From contig JAABTQ010000001.1 in the NCBI GenBank assembly GCA_011389745.1, positions 204,497 through 268,496 on the forward strand: a stretch of 64,000 nucleotides of DNA. Reading direction: 5' to 3'. Of this stretch, positions 63,900 to 64,000 are shown in pieces. Source of the stretch: Desulfobacteraceae bacterium. Lineage in GTDB: Bacteria; Desulfobacterota; Desulfobacteria; Desulfobacterales; SKZT01. The number at the start of each line of letters is the position of its first letter. The stretch's first letter is position 1. The position numbers and the translations under genes are program-made. The notes below the pieces were generated by a model that saw only the letters and a program-made list of their open reading frames with translations, did no database searches and was not told the DNA's origin.

Positions 63900-64000
63900 T
63901 TAAACCAGTTTAACAGCCTTTTTCCAGGGAGGAACCAACTGTCTCTCGATTGGAAGCACCGGATGGGAAAACCGATTATGATCCAGACTGGACAAGAGAT
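63900..64000 (-). CDS. C-terminal fragment of an unidentified protein
   Basis: A frame entering from the right edge ends in VLPIERQLVPPWKKAVKLV and a TAA at 63902-63900. Only about 32 codons are visible. The charged C-terminus looks protein-like, but a competing frame also stays open over this stretch, so the call is tentative. It would lie 47 bp upstream of the ferredoxin gene on the same strand. Confidence 0.4.
   Translation of the reverse strand, partial: LLSSLDHNRFSHPVLPIERQLVPPWKKAVKLV

Overview
The window looks like a chromosome segment of a strictly anaerobic Desulfobacterota (deltaproteobacterial, probably Desulfobacterales-like, sulfate-reducer type) bacterium. The reasons are the low-potential redox genes at both ends (a NuoE/NuoF-type flavoprotein module on the left, a four-subunit 2-oxoacid:ferredoxin oxidoreductase on the right), several family pairings common in that phylum (DUF4911-miaB-bifunctional nuclease, dnaG-rpoD, cmk-rpsA), and dispersed repeats with TGTCATTCTGAG ends. 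This placement is inference from gene content; no rRNA is present.

Layout. 1-2.7 kb (minus): NuoF-like subunit running off the edge, a DRTGG protein and a NuoE-like subunit. 3.1-8.1 kb (plus): guaB and dnaE in tight succession. 8.5-12.8 kb: a lipoprotein, an RNase Z-like hydrolase with a small partner, and recJ. 13.1-19.8 kb (plus): a compact run of seven genes (zinc ribbon, HMA_2-like protein, radical SAM enzyme, an unrecognised 801-aa protein, a pyruvoyl-type phosphatidylserine decarboxylase homologue, an Lgt-like membrane protein lacking the family's HGG motif, and a 66-aa membrane protein). This is the best candidate for an undescribed system. 20.3-22.5 kb: a small winged-helix-like protein and an EAL-CBS-GGDEF protein. 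22.5-28.8 kb (minus): a metal-transport locus with a DUF5132-like protein, an HMA_2-like membrane protein, a 1001-aa P2-type ATPase with its own N-terminal HMA_2-like domain, a divergent MetK and half of a Ca2+/cation exchanger.

28.9-31.5 kb is an eroding 2-aminoethylphosphonate locus: a truncated binding protein ending at a repeat element, and phnW broken by a one-base frameshift. 31.5-35.1 kb: DUF4911, miaB, bifunctional nuclease, a secreted OB-like protein and YqgE/AlgH. 35.2-38.2 kb: a dynamin-like GTPase directly followed by an orphan ParA-type ATPase. 38.2-42.9 kb (minus): CopA, a CopZ-like chaperone and a YcaO-TPR protein. 43.0-50.9 kb: tRNA-Ala, a lipoprotein, dnaG, rpoD, tRNA(CAU), a Nif3-like protein, a coiled-coil zinc-ribbon protein, and rnpB, whose 5' end overlaps the zinc-ribbon gene.

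50.9-64 kb: an HPr-domain protein and ispD (plus); a LOG-like protein and minE-minD-minC (minus); an S-adenosylhomocysteine/methylthioadenosine deaminase overlapping a purine nucleoside phosphorylase; a Sua5/YciO protein; then a minus-strand operon of ferredoxin, alpha, beta and gamma 2-oxoacid oxidoreductase subunits, cmk and rpsA. At least five copies or fragments of one MITE-like repeat lie in the gaps. Most of the window is ordinary core chromosome. The accessory material is concentrated between 13 and 31 kb, where the lipid-type cluster, the metal ATPase locus and the broken phosphonate genes sit side by side.
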